Of a DNA stretch of 64,000 nucleotides, positions 8,058 through 16,669 are shown one piece after another. Every line of letters begins with the position of its first letter. Position 1 is the stretch's first letter. Position numbers and translations under genes: made by a program. A model generated the notes under the pieces. That model was not told where the DNA came from. It saw nothing but the letters and a program-made list of their open reading frames with translations, and did no database searches. The stretch comes from Bin5 sp963662575 (GTDB taxonomy: Bacteria; Chloroflexota; Anaerolineae; Caldilineales; Caldilineaceae), in contig OY759723.1 in the NCBI GenBank assembly GCA_963662575.1, forward strand, positions 1,798,001-1,862,000. The letters are read 5' to 3'.

Positions 8058-9929
8058 ATGTCTAAAGCACTGATCGCTGGGATCAATCAGGTTGCAGTTG
8101 ATAAAGACCTCGACAATGAGGTGATTTTCGACGCAATCGAGGCTGCGCTCATTTCAGCCTACAAGCGCAACTACGGCTCCGTCGCCAATGTGACGGCCCA
8201 GGTGGACCGCGCGTCGGGCGAGATGAAGGTGTTCGCGGAGAAAGAGGTGGTCGAAGATATCCACAACCCGAATACCGAAATTTTGTTAGACGATGCCAAA
8301 ACTGTGGAGCCGGCTACTGAATTGGGCGATGTCGTTCTAGTGCAGAATACGCCCGACAACTTCGGCCGTATTGCCGCCCAGACCGCCAAACAGGTGATCC
8401 TGCAACGCATTCGGGAGGCTGAACGAGACACTGTCTACGAAAACTTTGTCCACAAAGTTGGTGAGACGATCACTGCCCAGGTTCGCAGCATCGATCTCGT
8501 CTCCGGCGCCGTCACCATTCTGATCGATGACAGACACGAGAACCTTCTGCCCCGCGAGGAGCAGATTCCGTCTGAGAATCTGCGTCGGGGAGACTATATC
8601 AGTCTGTATGTGGTGGATGTGCACCGCAGCAGTCGCGGCCCGATGATCAAGCTGAGTCGTACCCATCGCGATCTTCTCCGCCGCCTCATGGAACAGGAGA
8701 TCCCGGAGGTGCGGGATGGCACCGTCGAGATCAAGGCCATTTCCCGCGAGCCCGGCGCACGCAGCAAAGTAGCAGTTATGGCGACGCTGCCCGGCGTCGA
8801 CCCGGTGGGCAGTTGTGTCGGCATGCGCGGCATGCGTATCCAAAACATAGTAACCGAGCTGGCCGGCGAAAAAATCGACGTCGTCGAGTGGAGCGGCAAT
8901 CTGCGCACCTATATTTCCAACGCGCTCGGGCCGGCCAAAGTTCAGAGTGTGATCCTCGAGGAAGCCAGCAACATCAAGACGGCCATCGTAATTGTGCCGG
9001 ATCGACAACTCAGCCTGGCCATTGGCAAGGCGGGGCAGAATGCCCGTCTGGCAGCCAAACTGACGGGATGGCGCATCGACATCAAGAGCGAAACCGAAGC
9101 CCATGCCGAAGGATTGGACCTGCTGGCGGCCGAACAGGCGCAATTGGCGGCCGGTGAACAAGATCTGCTCAGTATGGCGGAGAAGATTCTGCGCGACAAA
9201 GATGAATCCGCGACAAGCGAAGATACCTTCCGCCAGGCCGCTGCGCTGCTGCAGCGACGCGATGAAGCAAACAGAACGGCCGATCAGAGTACAGCGGCTG
9301 AGTGGCCCGAATCCTTGCCACCGCAGGACGAAGAACGCGGCCTTGGCGTCGACGTAGAGGAGGCATTGAGCGCGTTCGATCGGGCGGCGGCTGCTGTCCA
9401 GGGCGAAGAACCGCCTATTACTTCCTTCGACGATATTGCCGTTCCAGAACCGGAGCCGTTTGCCTTCGGCGAGACGTTGGAGGATGAGACCGAGACCCAT
9501 GAAGAGAGCGACGAAAGCTCTGACGCGGTGGAAGAGAGTGAACTGCCCACCCTTCAACCCTCAGAATTGCCGGCGGAAACAACAGAGGAAGAATCCCTGT
9601 TGGAACGTCCGCTCAGACCTGAAGAGTTGCCCCAGGTAATTACAGCCGACATGTTGCGCCAGCGTATGGCCGCTCGCCAGCAGGGAGGCGGTTCGGGCCC
9701 CTTGATCGGTTCACCCGACGATCTGGAAGTGCCCCCTGAACTGCTCGATTCTCCGGTTGCAACCGAAGAGCCCGATGAAGAAAGCGACGAGCAGGAAAGC
9801 AAACGGGGTAAGGCTCGCCGCGGCAGCCCGACAACACCGAAGCGGCAGCCAAAACGCCAGCGAGCGCTTGGGTCACGGGGGCTCGACGTCGACTTGGACG
9901 AATTCGACGAAGATGAGTTTAACGTCTAG
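8058..9929 (+). CDS. nusA: transcription termination/antitermination factor NusA
   Basis: Binds RNA polymerase and nascent RNA to modulate pausing, termination and antitermination. A 623-residue protein with, in order, the NusA N-terminal domain (1-125), S1 domain (about 135-200), and two KH domains with GxxG loops (GMRGMRIQNI near 255 and GKAGQNARLA near 325). After about residue 370 comes a 250-residue tail that is mostly acidic, then Lys/Arg-rich (about 578-608), ending in DVDLDEFDEDEFNV. This is much longer than the usual 350-500 residues; the tail does not look like the E. coli AR repeats. First gene of the operon. AGGAG lies 13 bases before the ATG. Confidence 0.96.
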   Translation: MSKALIAGINQVAVDKDLDNEVIFDAIEAALISAYKRNYGSVANVTAQVDRASGEMKVFAEKEVVEDIHNPNTEILLDDAKTVEPATELGDVVLVQNTPDNFGRIAAQTAKQVILQRIREAERDTVYENFVHKVGETITAQVRSIDLVSGAVTILIDDRHENLLPREEQIPSENLRRGDYISLYVVDVHRSSRGPMIKLSRTHRDLLRRLMEQEIPEVRDGTVEIKAISREPGARSKVAVMATLPGVDPVGSCVGMRGMRIQNIVTELAGEKIDVVEWSGNLRTYISNALGPAKVQSVILEEASNIKTAIVIVPDRQLSLAIGKAGQNARLAAKLTGWRIDIKSETEAHAEGLDLLAAEQAQLAAGEQDLLSMAEKILRDKDESATSEDTFRQAAALLQRRDEANRTADQSTAAEWPESLPPQDEERGLGVDVEEALSAFDRAAAAVQGEEPPITSFDDIAVPEPEPFAFGETLEDETETHEESDESSDAVEESELPTLQPSELPAETTEEESLLERPLRPEELPQVITADMLRQRMAARQQGGGSGPLIGSPDDLEVPPELLDSPVATEEPDEESDEQESKRGKARRGSPTTPKRQPKRQRALGSRGLDVDLDEFDEDEFNV

Positions 9930-9988
9930 GGTGGCTGGTAGCTCGTGAATCGTGCCCGCCAGACTTCACCCAGCGTGTTACACCGAAG

Positions 9989-10309
9989 ATGACAAAACGG
10001 GCAAGGGAACCGAAACAGAAACGGGGCGCCATCCAGACCCCCCAACGGATGTGCATTGCCTGCCGGGAGTCAGATGGAAAGCGCGCCCTGATTCGTCTGG
10101 TTCGGGTTGCAGACGGCATCGTCTTGGATGAGACCGGCAAAAAGGCCGGCCGCGGCGCATATGTCCACCCGCAGACCAACTGTTGGGAAAGAGCGCTGAC
10201 AGGTTCGTTGATTCAGAAAGCGTTGCGAACAAAAATCAGCGCCGAAAACCTGATGACCCTTTCTGCGTCCGTGGCAACAATCTTGCCGGTATCGGACGAG
10301 ACCGGGTAG
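9989..10309 (+). CDS. rnpM: YlxR family RNA-binding protein (RNase P modulator RnpM)
   Basis: A 106-residue basic protein of the YlxR/DUF448 family, which binds RNA and in Bacillus subtilis modulates RNase P. Seen here: the conserved MCIACRE with its Cys pair, the RLVR segment and GRGAYVHP near residue 60. It sits in its canonical place between nusA and infB. It lacks the L7Ae-like gene that often follows it in Firmicutes; instead 582 bp without a gene separate it from infB. Confidence 0.9.
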   Translation: MTKRAREPKQKRGAIQTPQRMCIACRESDGKRALIRLVRVADGIVLDETGKKAGRGAYVHPQTNCWERALTGSLIQKALRTKISAENLMTLSASVATILPVSDETG

Positions 10310-10766
10310 CGAGGAGGAAGAGGGCAGGTCCACCAGTTACTCTTCAGCGACTGAGAACTTCTCCTCCAATTTCGACTTTTCGCGCGGTCTGTCAGGACCG
10401 TGAACTGTATGATTAAGAAGAGGTCTGTGGTTCTATCGCACGCGTTTCACCTGTACTTGCACAATGCAAATAGCAGGTTTTCAAACTAAGAGCACATTCG
10501 CTGATTGACAGGGAAAATCCGATGAACATAAGCCGATTGCCCGCTCCCTGACATGTGTCGGTATAGTGGGCTAACATTGGCTGTACTGCAGTTTGGGATG
10601 GAGAGGGGGAAGGCTACCGGGAAGCGAGAGATGGTTGTGTAACGACTAATCTGTCCACCGAAAGCGCCTCTTGGCTCCCCGCATTTAACCTTCTCCGCAT
10701 ACATCTGTGCACGCTTCCCATCCCAACCAAAAATTTGTGTAAAGTTTGAGCAGTAGCACGCAACTT
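10310..10766 (+). other. gene-free stretch between rnpM and the infB leader
   Basis: No convincing coding frame on either strand. A weak promoter could be TTGCCC (10537-10542), 19 bp, TATAGT (10562-10567), which would start an infB transcript near 10573. A TTGACA at 10505 has no good -10 partner. Otherwise nothing recognisable. Confidence 0.4.
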
Positions 10767-10870
10767 GGAGCGTGAACGCTTCTCAGCTTCCGCCCCTCTG
10801 TGTTCAGAGGGAGGTTCTTGTTGTCAGTTTTCATTCGCGCGCCGTCGTGTAAAACTGGCAACCGGAAGCT
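10767..10870 (+). ncRNA. structured leader RNA upstream of infB
   Basis: Four stems can be drawn by eye. A small hairpin pairs 10767-10772 with 10777-10782 (loop TGAA). An outer 8-bp stem pairs AGCTTCCG (10785-10792) with CGGAAGCT (10863-10870). It encloses CCCTCTG (10794-10800) pairing with CAGAGGG (10805-10811) around TGTT, and CAGTTTT (10825-10831) pairing with AAAACTG (10851-10857). The result is a three-way junction ending eight bases before the AAAGGA ribosome site of infB. No match to a known riboswitch class is recognised. A cis-regulatory role is inferred. Confidence 0.5.
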
Positions 10871-10891
10871 ATCGACGAAAGGAATGGGGAA

Positions 10892-12772
10892 ATGACAACC
10901 GCAACGAAAGATCCAATGCAAATCCAGAATGACAGCCCGGCCGATGACGCCTCCAATGGTGAAGACGCTGGGCTGCCTTCTTCCATCATTGTGGAGGACT
11001 ATGTCACCGTCCGCGCATTGGCCGAACGAATGGATCGCAGCCCGATCGATCTCATCAAAGTCCTGATGCAGTTCGGCATTATGGCGCCGATCGATCAAAC
11101 TCTGGATCATGATACAGCCGCTATCGTCGGTGAAGAGCTCGGCATCGAAGTGCTGTGGCCGGTCGTAGAGGACGAGTTGCCGGAGCAGGCGCCCGACGAG
11201 GATCGAAGACCCAAACAACGGGTGATGATCCAGGAAATTGTGGCCGAAGAGGCGGAAAAAAATCTTCTGCCAAGGCCTCCGGTCGTGGCTGTCCTTGGGC
11301 ACGTCGATCATGGCAAAACAACACTGCTGGATCGTATCCGTCGCGCCAACGTGGTTGATTCCGAGGCCGGCGGCATCACCCAGCATACCGGCGCCTACCA
11401 GGTGGACGTCGACGGCAGAAAAATCACTTTCTTGGATACTCCCGGCCACGAGGCCTTCACAGCGATGCGCGCACGCGGCGCGCAGGTCACGGACATGGCT
11501 ATCCTCGTCGTGGCCGCCGACGACGGCATCATGCCGCAGACGCGAGAGGCGATCAGCCATGCCAAGGCAGCCGGAGTGACGATTGTCGTCGCGATCAACA
11601 AGATCGATCAGCCCAACGCCAACATAAATCGCGTGATGGAGGATCTGTCGACTGAAGACCTGATGCCGGAGGAATGGGGCGGCGAAACCATCACTGTGCC
11701 CATCAGCGCACTCAACGGTGACGGTGTCGACGACCTGTTGGCGAATATCCTGGTCGTCGCCGAACTCGACCAACACAGTGCCAATCCCAATGGTCAGTGT
11801 GTCGGCACGGTGATCGAGGCCGAACTGGATAAACAACGTGGGATCACGGCAACCCTGCTCGTGCAGAACGGTTCCCTGAAACGAGGGGATTCCGTGGTCG
11901 TCGGCGAAAACTGGGGACGTGTCAAGGCGATGTTCGACTACGAGAAGAATCCGCTGAAAATCGCCGGACCCAGCACGCCGACCATTATTCTGGGATTAAA
12001 TGGCGTTCCCGACGCCGGCGAGGTCTTTACCGTTACGAAGAACGATAGAGCGGCGCGCGCGCTTGCTACCGAACGGCAGAATGAGGCCGCGCGCGCTACC
12101 CAGACAACTACGCACCTGCCAATGACCCTGGAGGATATGTTCGCGCGCGTCGAAGGCGGAGAAGCCGAAACGCTCAACATCGTCCTGCGGGCCGATGCCC
12201 AAGGATCGCTGGCCCCCATTGTTCACAGCTTGGAACTGCTTGACAACGATGAGGTCAAGGTAAGAATCATGCAATCGGCTGTTGGTGACATCACTGAGTC
12301 TGACGTCATGCTCGCTGAAACCAGTCAAGGGATCATCATCGGTTTTGGCGTCAACATAGACAAGGCCGCTCTGGTGCGCGCGGAACAGTCCGGCGTCGAG
12401 ATTCGACACTATCAGATCATCTACAATTTGATCGAAGATGTGGAACAGGCGCTTACCGGCATGTTGGACCCAATCTTCGAAGAGGTGGTCAGTGGTCATG
12501 CCGAGGTGCGCCAGATGTTCCGCGTGCGTCGCGGCGGCCTGATTGCCGGCTGCATGGTGCTGGACGGAGTTGTCAAACGCAACAGCCAGGCGCGGCTGAT
12601 CCGCAACGACACAACCATCATCACCACTTCCGTCGAAAATCTCAAGCGATTTACCGAAGACGTCACCGAAGTGCGGGCCGGGTATGAGTGCGGCATCAAT
12701 CTGGCCGGTGTCAATTCAGATCTCCAGGAAGGCGATATCATTGAAGTTTTCGAAAGACAACAGGTGCGATAA
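10892..12772 (+). CDS. infB: translation initiation factor IF-2
   Basis: GTPase that places initiator tRNA on the 30S subunit and promotes subunit joining. 626 residues: a short N-terminal part with one IF2-N motif (VTVRALAERMDRSPIDLIKVLM, about 38-60), then the GTPase with G1 GHVDHGKT (136-143), G3 DTPGHEAF, G4 NKID and G5 SAL, followed by domains II-IV including the fMet-tRNA-binding C-terminus. The N-terminal extension is much shorter than in enterobacteria. AAAGGA is about eight bases before the ATG. Lies between rnpM and rbfA as in many bacteria. Confidence 0.96.
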   Translation: MTTATKDPMQIQNDSPADDASNGEDAGLPSSIIVEDYVTVRALAERMDRSPIDLIKVLMQFGIMAPIDQTLDHDTAAIVGEELGIEVLWPVVEDELPEQAPDEDRRPKQRVMIQEIVAEEAEKNLLPRPPVVAVLGHVDHGKTTLLDRIRRANVVDSEAGGITQHTGAYQVDVDGRKITFLDTPGHEAFTAMRARGAQVTDMAILVVAADDGIMPQTREAISHAKAAGVTIVVAINKIDQPNANINRVMEDLSTEDLMPEEWGGETITVPISALNGDGVDDLLANILVVAELDQHSANPNGQCVGTVIEAELDKQRGITATLLVQNGSLKRGDSVVVGENWGRVKAMFDYEKNPLKIAGPSTPTIILGLNGVPDAGEVFTVTKNDRAARALATERQNEAARATQTTTHLPMTLEDMFARVEGGEAETLNIVLRADAQGSLAPIVHSLELLDNDEVKVRIMQSAVGDITESDVMLAETSQGIIIGFGVNIDKAALVRAEQSGVEIRHYQIIYNLIEDVEQALTGMLDPIFEEVVSGHAEVRQMFRVRRGGLIAGCMVLDGVVKRNSQARLIRNDTTIITTSVENLKRFTEDVTEVRAGYECGINLAGVNSDLQEGDIIEVFERQQVR

Positions 12773-12773
12773 T

Positions 12774-12801
12774 AGTTTCTGGTTTTCGGTTTATCGTTTA
12801 T
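12774..12801. repeat. heptanucleotide repeat tract between infB and rbfA
   Basis: Four related 7-mers in register: AGTTTCT, GGTTTTC, GGTTTAT, CGTTTAT. It begins directly after the infB stop codon. One of several period-7 tracts in gaps of this window. Confidence 0.5.
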
Positions 12802-12854
12802 AGTGGGTTCGAGTGCCTGGCAACCGAAAATGAGGAACTGACGGCATTTTAACT

Positions 12855-13310
12855 ATGACGACGACAATTCGTCAGGAGCGGGCAGCAGAACTGCTCTATC
12901 AGGAACTTTCTATTTTGATCGGCAACGAACTGGATGACCCGGCGTTGGAACTGTTGGCGGTGACGAACGTCGTGGTCAGTCGCGATCTGCGTGTGGCCAA
13001 GGTCTATATACACCAGGACAGCGACATCCAGAGCACTGTTGTCCTCGCCAGACTGAAAAAAGCCGCTCCTTTCCTGCGACGCCAATTGGCCCAGAGCTTA
13101 ACGTTCCGCGCTGTGCCGGAACTGATCTTCTACTACGACGATACCCCCGACCAGGCCGCTCGGGTGGATGTACTTTTGCAGAGCATTGCCGAGGAACGAG
13201 AGCTACGCCAGCAGGATGTTGACTATGAGAGGGACTCTCTTTCACCTCCCTCCTCTTCACTCTCTTCCCAGGATTTCTCCACCTTCAATGCTCAGAAAGA
13301 GGATGCATGA
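12855..13310 (+). CDS. rbfA: 30S ribosome-binding factor RbfA
   Basis: Small KH-like protein that assists late 16S rRNA processing and 30S maturation. 151 residues; the N-terminus RQERAAELLYQELSILIGNELDDPAL and the segment VSRDLRVAKVYI are typical of RbfA, as is the RRQLAQSLTFRAVPELIFYYDDTPD run. The last 35 or so residues are a Ser/Gln-rich extension beyond the usual length. Its stop overlaps the next start as ATGA, implying translational coupling with the DHH phosphoesterase. Confidence 0.93.
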   Translation: MTTTIRQERAAELLYQELSILIGNELDDPALELLAVTNVVVSRDLRVAKVYIHQDSDIQSTVVLARLKKAAPFLRRQLAQSLTFRAVPELIFYYDDTPDQAARVDVLLQSIAEERELRQQDVDYERDSLSPPSSSLSSQDFSTFNAQKEDA

Positions 13311-14362
13311 CCCTTAATGCGTCCCTGCGCAAGCAGGGTGCCGCCTGCGGCCGAGAGGGAGTCCCGGTTGAGCCGCCCCCTCTCCTGCTCAGCCTCCTGG
13401 AATCCAGCCACCATATCCTCTGCATCAGCCATGTAAGCCCGGACGGCGACGCGGTCGGCAGCCTGCTCGGATTGGGCGGCATCTTGCGCGCGCTGGGCAA
13501 ACGGCCCACTCTGGCTCTCCAGGACGAAATTACGTCGGATTTTCAGTTTCTGCCCGGGGCGGAGATGATCATGGGACCGGCCGAAGTCGCCCACAATTAC
13601 GATCTCATCGTCTGCCTGGACACGTCCAGCATTGACCGTATGGGCACCGTCTACAGTCCTGAAATCCACAATCAAATCCCCCTCGTAGTCATAGATCATC
13701 ACATTACCAATACGCTTTTCGGTACCGAAAACTGGGTGGATAATGGCTGTGCAGCCACATGCCAGATGCTTGTGTGCCTGGCCGATACCCTGGATGTGCC
13801 GTTAACTGAGGAGATAGCTGTCTCGCTGCTGACCGGCCTCGTGACCGATACACTCTGCTTCCGGACGGCCAATACCGGTGCGAAGGAGTTGCAGGCGACC
13901 TTGAGGCTTTTGAACGCCGGCGCAGACCTGGACCATATCGTTCGCAACACTCTGGACAGCAGATCATTCAGCCTCGTAAAGCTGTGGGGGGCCGGTCTGG
14001 ACAATGTGCAAATGGAAGATGGCATCATCTGGGCCACTCTCAGCGCCGAGAACCGTCAGCGCAGTGGTGTCGAAATTCATCAGAGCGATGGTCTGGCCAA
14101 CTTCCTTGTAACGGTGCGCGAGGCCGATATCAGCGCTACTTTTGCCCAACGCTTTGCCAAAAATGGACAAGAACTGATCGAATGTAGTTTTCGCGCCAAA
14201 CCGGGGTTCAACGTGAGCCAGGTCGCCTTTGCTTTCGGCGGCGGTGGACATCCACCCGCAGCTGGCTGCACCATCGCAGGCAGGTTGCAGGAGGTCTCGG
14301 CCCGCGTTGTAGCATCCCTGCACGAGTTGCGCCGCCAAACGACTGATGTCGACTGTGGTTAG
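13307..14362 (+). CDS. nrnA: DHH/DHHA1 phosphoesterase, NrnA-like oligoribonuclease/pAp phosphatase
   Basis: Degrades very short RNA oligomers and possibly 3'-phosphoadenosine phosphate, as known for B. subtilis NrnA. 351 residues with all metal-binding motifs: SHVSPDGDAVGS (41-52), CLDTSS, the DHH triad near 129-131, a downstream Asp in GLVTDTLCF, and the DHHA1 glycine motif GGGGHPPAAG near the C-terminus. The ATG overlaps the rbfA stop by four bases. NrnA between rbfA and truB is a common arrangement outside the proteobacteria. Confidence 0.9.
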   Translation: MTLNASLRKQGAACGREGVPVEPPPLLLSLLESSHHILCISHVSPDGDAVGSLLGLGGILRALGKRPTLALQDEITSDFQFLPGAEMIMGPAEVAHNYDLIVCLDTSSIDRMGTVYSPEIHNQIPLVVIDHHITNTLFGTENWVDNGCAATCQMLVCLADTLDVPLTEEIAVSLLTGLVTDTLCFRTANTGAKELQATLRLLNAGADLDHIVRNTLDSRSFSLVKLWGAGLDNVQMEDGIIWATLSAENRQRSGVEIHQSDGLANFLVTVREADISATFAQRFAKNGQELIECSFRAKPGFNVSQVAFAFGGGGHPPAAGCTIAGRLQEVSARVVASLHELRRQTTDVDCG

Positions 14363-14378
14363 AGGACAGAAAACTGCG

Positions 14379-14399
14379 CTATTCACTATCCACTAACCG
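14379..14399. repeat. heptanucleotide repeat tract before truB
   Basis: Three related 7-mers in tandem, CTATTCA CTATCCA CTAACCG, fill the gap between the nrnA stop and the truB start. The first two units nearly recur at 29136-29149. Confidence 0.5.
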
Positions 14400-14404
14400 G
14401 TGCC

Positions 14405-15421
14405 ATGACCGATCTACACGGGATTCTTCTTGTCGATAAGCCGGGTCGTCCACGCTCCCCAGCGGGCGTCGATGCGCCGCTTTCCGCAGAGTTGCCTACC
14501 AGCCACGACATTGTGCAGCGCGTCCGGCGCTGGAGTCGACAAAGACGCATCGGCCACACCGGCACACTGGACCCAATGGCAAGCGGACTGCTCGTACTGT
14601 GCCTGGGCGTTGCCACCCGACTGGCGGAGTACTATCAGGGACATGACAAGACATACGAGGCCCGCGTCACACTGGGACATGCCACCGATACTTACGACGC
14701 TGTCGGTCGCACGGTCGCCCGCGCCTCAGTTCCACGCCTGACCGCCCAAGACGTGGAGGATGCTCTGGCTGCCTTCCGGGGCCAGATTGCCCAGGTGCCG
14801 CCCGTCTACTCGGCATTGAAGCAGGGCGGTGAGAGCCTGCATCGCAAAGCCCGGCGCGGTGAGACGGTGAAAGTAGCGCCAAGGGATGTTACGTTTTTCG
14901 AGCTCAAGCTCCTTTCCTTCGCGCCGCCCACGCAGATTTCTCTTTGGATGCGCTGTTCCGCCGGCGCCTACGTGCGTAGCCTGGCACACGCGCTGGGGCA
15001 GGCATTGGGCACAGTTGGCCACCTGAGCTATTTGCGTCGAGTGGAGGCTGGCCCGTTTTCCGTGGCCGACGCGTTGAATCTGTCGGCAATTGAAAAGGCC
15101 GCCGCCGGCGGGCTCGGCGACCTGCTGCTGGCCCCCGATGCCGGTCTGGACATGCCCCGTCTGACCGTCAGTGATGAGGAAAAGGTTCGGCTGGGCCACG
15201 GCCAGAAGATCGCGCACAGCCGCGCCGTCCCAGCCCATCTACTGCCCCTTCCCGACGCCCGCAGTTCGGACGGTTGGCAACGGGCTGGGCTCGCGGCCGC
15301 CTATGATCGTCGCGGCCGCTTCCTGGGGATTGCACGCGCGCGCGCGGCTGATGGCAGCGCAGACGGCACAGTATGGAAAGCTGAAAAGTGGCTTGCCCAA
15401 CATCTTGGGAGCCTTTCGTAA
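14405..15421 (+). CDS. truB: tRNA pseudouridine-55 synthase TruB
   Basis: Converts U55 of tRNA to pseudouridine. 338 residues; catalytic Asp56 lies in GHTGTLDPMASGLLVLCLG, with the later YEARVTLG, PPVYSALKQGG and GAYVRSLAHALG motifs all present and a PUA-like C-terminus. Unusual is an insertion of about 17 residues between the opening LLVDKPG and TSHDIVQRVRR, where most relatives have only a short turn; the inserted bases keep the frame. Follows nrnA within the operon. Confidence 0.95.
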   Translation: MTDLHGILLVDKPGRPRSPAGVDAPLSAELPTSHDIVQRVRRWSRQRRIGHTGTLDPMASGLLVLCLGVATRLAEYYQGHDKTYEARVTLGHATDTYDAVGRTVARASVPRLTAQDVEDALAAFRGQIAQVPPVYSALKQGGESLHRKARRGETVKVAPRDVTFFELKLLSFAPPTQISLWMRCSAGAYVRSLAHALGQALGTVGHLSYLRRVEAGPFSVADALNLSAIEKAAAGGLGDLLLAPDAGLDMPRLTVSDEEKVRLGHGQKIAHSRAVPAHLLPLPDARSSDGWQRAGLAAAYDRRGRFLGIARARAADGSADGTVWKAEKWLAQHLGSLS

Positions 15422-15607
15422 TTTGCTCCCGGTTCTTTATTGCCCGCCGCCACTGGAGACCAATGCACGTTCAGTTTGAAGACCAGCGTTTTCCCTCATC
15501 TCCTATTGCGTAGGAGTAGGCAAGATGTCCGCCTTCCTACCTAGTACATTGTCGGAAAGTCCTGGTGGCAAACGGAACTCACGTAAAGAACCAGAAACTG
15601 ACTTGAG

Positions 15608-16597
15608 ATGAGAATTTGGCGCAGCGATCTGCGATCTTTCCGGTTTTCCGGCCCAACCTTCCTGACAATTGGCAATTTCGATGGTGTTCATCTGGGCCAT
15701 CAGGCCCTCTTGCGCACCTTGCAGACAGAAGCCGCGGCCCAATCGCCTGCAGCCAAGACTGCCCTGCTCACGTTCGACCCCCACCCCATGGCCGTGCTGC
15801 GGCCCGATCTTCCTCTGCGCCTCTTGACCACGCCGCAAGAACGTCTGCGGCTGATCGAACCCTGCGGTTTTGATCTGGGGATCATTCAGCCCTTTGACAT
15901 GGAATTCGCCAGCCTGACCCCCGAGCAGTTTATGGCGGTTCTCGTGGAACGTCTGGGGCTTGCCCGGCTGGTGGTGGGGCCGGATTTTGCACTGGGGCGG
16001 GGGCGCAGCGGCAATGTCGATCTTCTGCGAGCGCTGGGTACGCAGATGGGCTATGATATTTCGGTGATCGAACCGATCGCGCGCGGGGGTGGAGAGGTCC
16101 ACAGCCGCCAGATCCGTCAGTCTCTGCTGGCCGGCGCCGTATCGGATGCAGCGCAGATGCTGGGCCGGCCCTATCAGATCGCCGGCGTCGTCGAAGAGGG
16201 CGCGCGCCGCGGGCGTGAAATCGGCGTGCCCACCGCTAACATCCAACCCATCCCACAGCGGCTTATCCCCGCCAATGGGGTCTACGCGACCTGGGCATAC
16301 CTGCCGGATGGCTGTTCGACTAATCCTCGCGCCAGCGTTACCAATATCGGCGTGCGGCCCACCGTAGACGGACGCCAGCGCCGCATCGAGACCCATCTGC
16401 TGGACTTTCCCTCGACTGGCGAATCCAGCCAACTATACGGGCAGCGACTGACTATCTCTTTCGTTTCCCGCCTGCGCGACGAGCAACGATTTGACAGCCT
16501 GGATGCGCTCGTCGCCCAGATTCAGCTGGATATCTCCGTCGCGCGTCGCGCGCTGAGAGAAGAGCCTGCCGTTTCCGACTCTATCTCAAGGAATTAG
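15608..16597 (+). CDS. ribF: bifunctional riboflavin kinase/FAD synthetase RibF
   Basis: Phosphorylates riboflavin to FMN and adenylates FMN to FAD. 329 residues. The N-terminal FAD synthetase has the nucleotidyltransferase signature TIGNFDGVHLGHQALL (about 20-35) and a later HSRQIRQSLLAG. The C-terminal riboflavin kinase half starts at IAGVVEEGARRGREIGVPTANI and includes YATWAYL and NIGVRPTV. The start has a weak ribosome site. About 186 bp without a gene precede it, containing one small hairpin (15500-15516) with no T-run. Last gene of the translation operon. Confidence 0.94.
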   Translation: MRIWRSDLRSFRFSGPTFLTIGNFDGVHLGHQALLRTLQTEAAAQSPAAKTALLTFDPHPMAVLRPDLPLRLLTTPQERLRLIEPCGFDLGIIQPFDMEFASLTPEQFMAVLVERLGLARLVVGPDFALGRGRSGNVDLLRALGTQMGYDISVIEPIARGGGEVHSRQIRQSLLAGAVSDAAQMLGRPYQIAGVVEEGARRGREIGVPTANIQPIPQRLIPANGVYATWAYLPDGCSTNPRASVTNIGVRPTVDGRQRRIETHLLDFPSTGESSQLYGQRLTISFVSRLRDEQRFDSLDALVAQIQLDISVARRALREEPAVSDSISRN

Positions 16598-16669
16598 GAG
16601 TTCATCCTGGCGCACCATCTCATATTGATGGGGCGCCTCCCAGCCGCTTCGCGAACAGGTTCTTTAGCA

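Noticed and set aside
8337..9557. 406-codon minus-strand frame
   Set aside because: Antisense to nusA; no ribosome site or recognisable domain.
10685..11836. 383-codon minus-strand frame
   Set aside because: Antisense to infB and covers the structured leader; composition is typical of a shadow.
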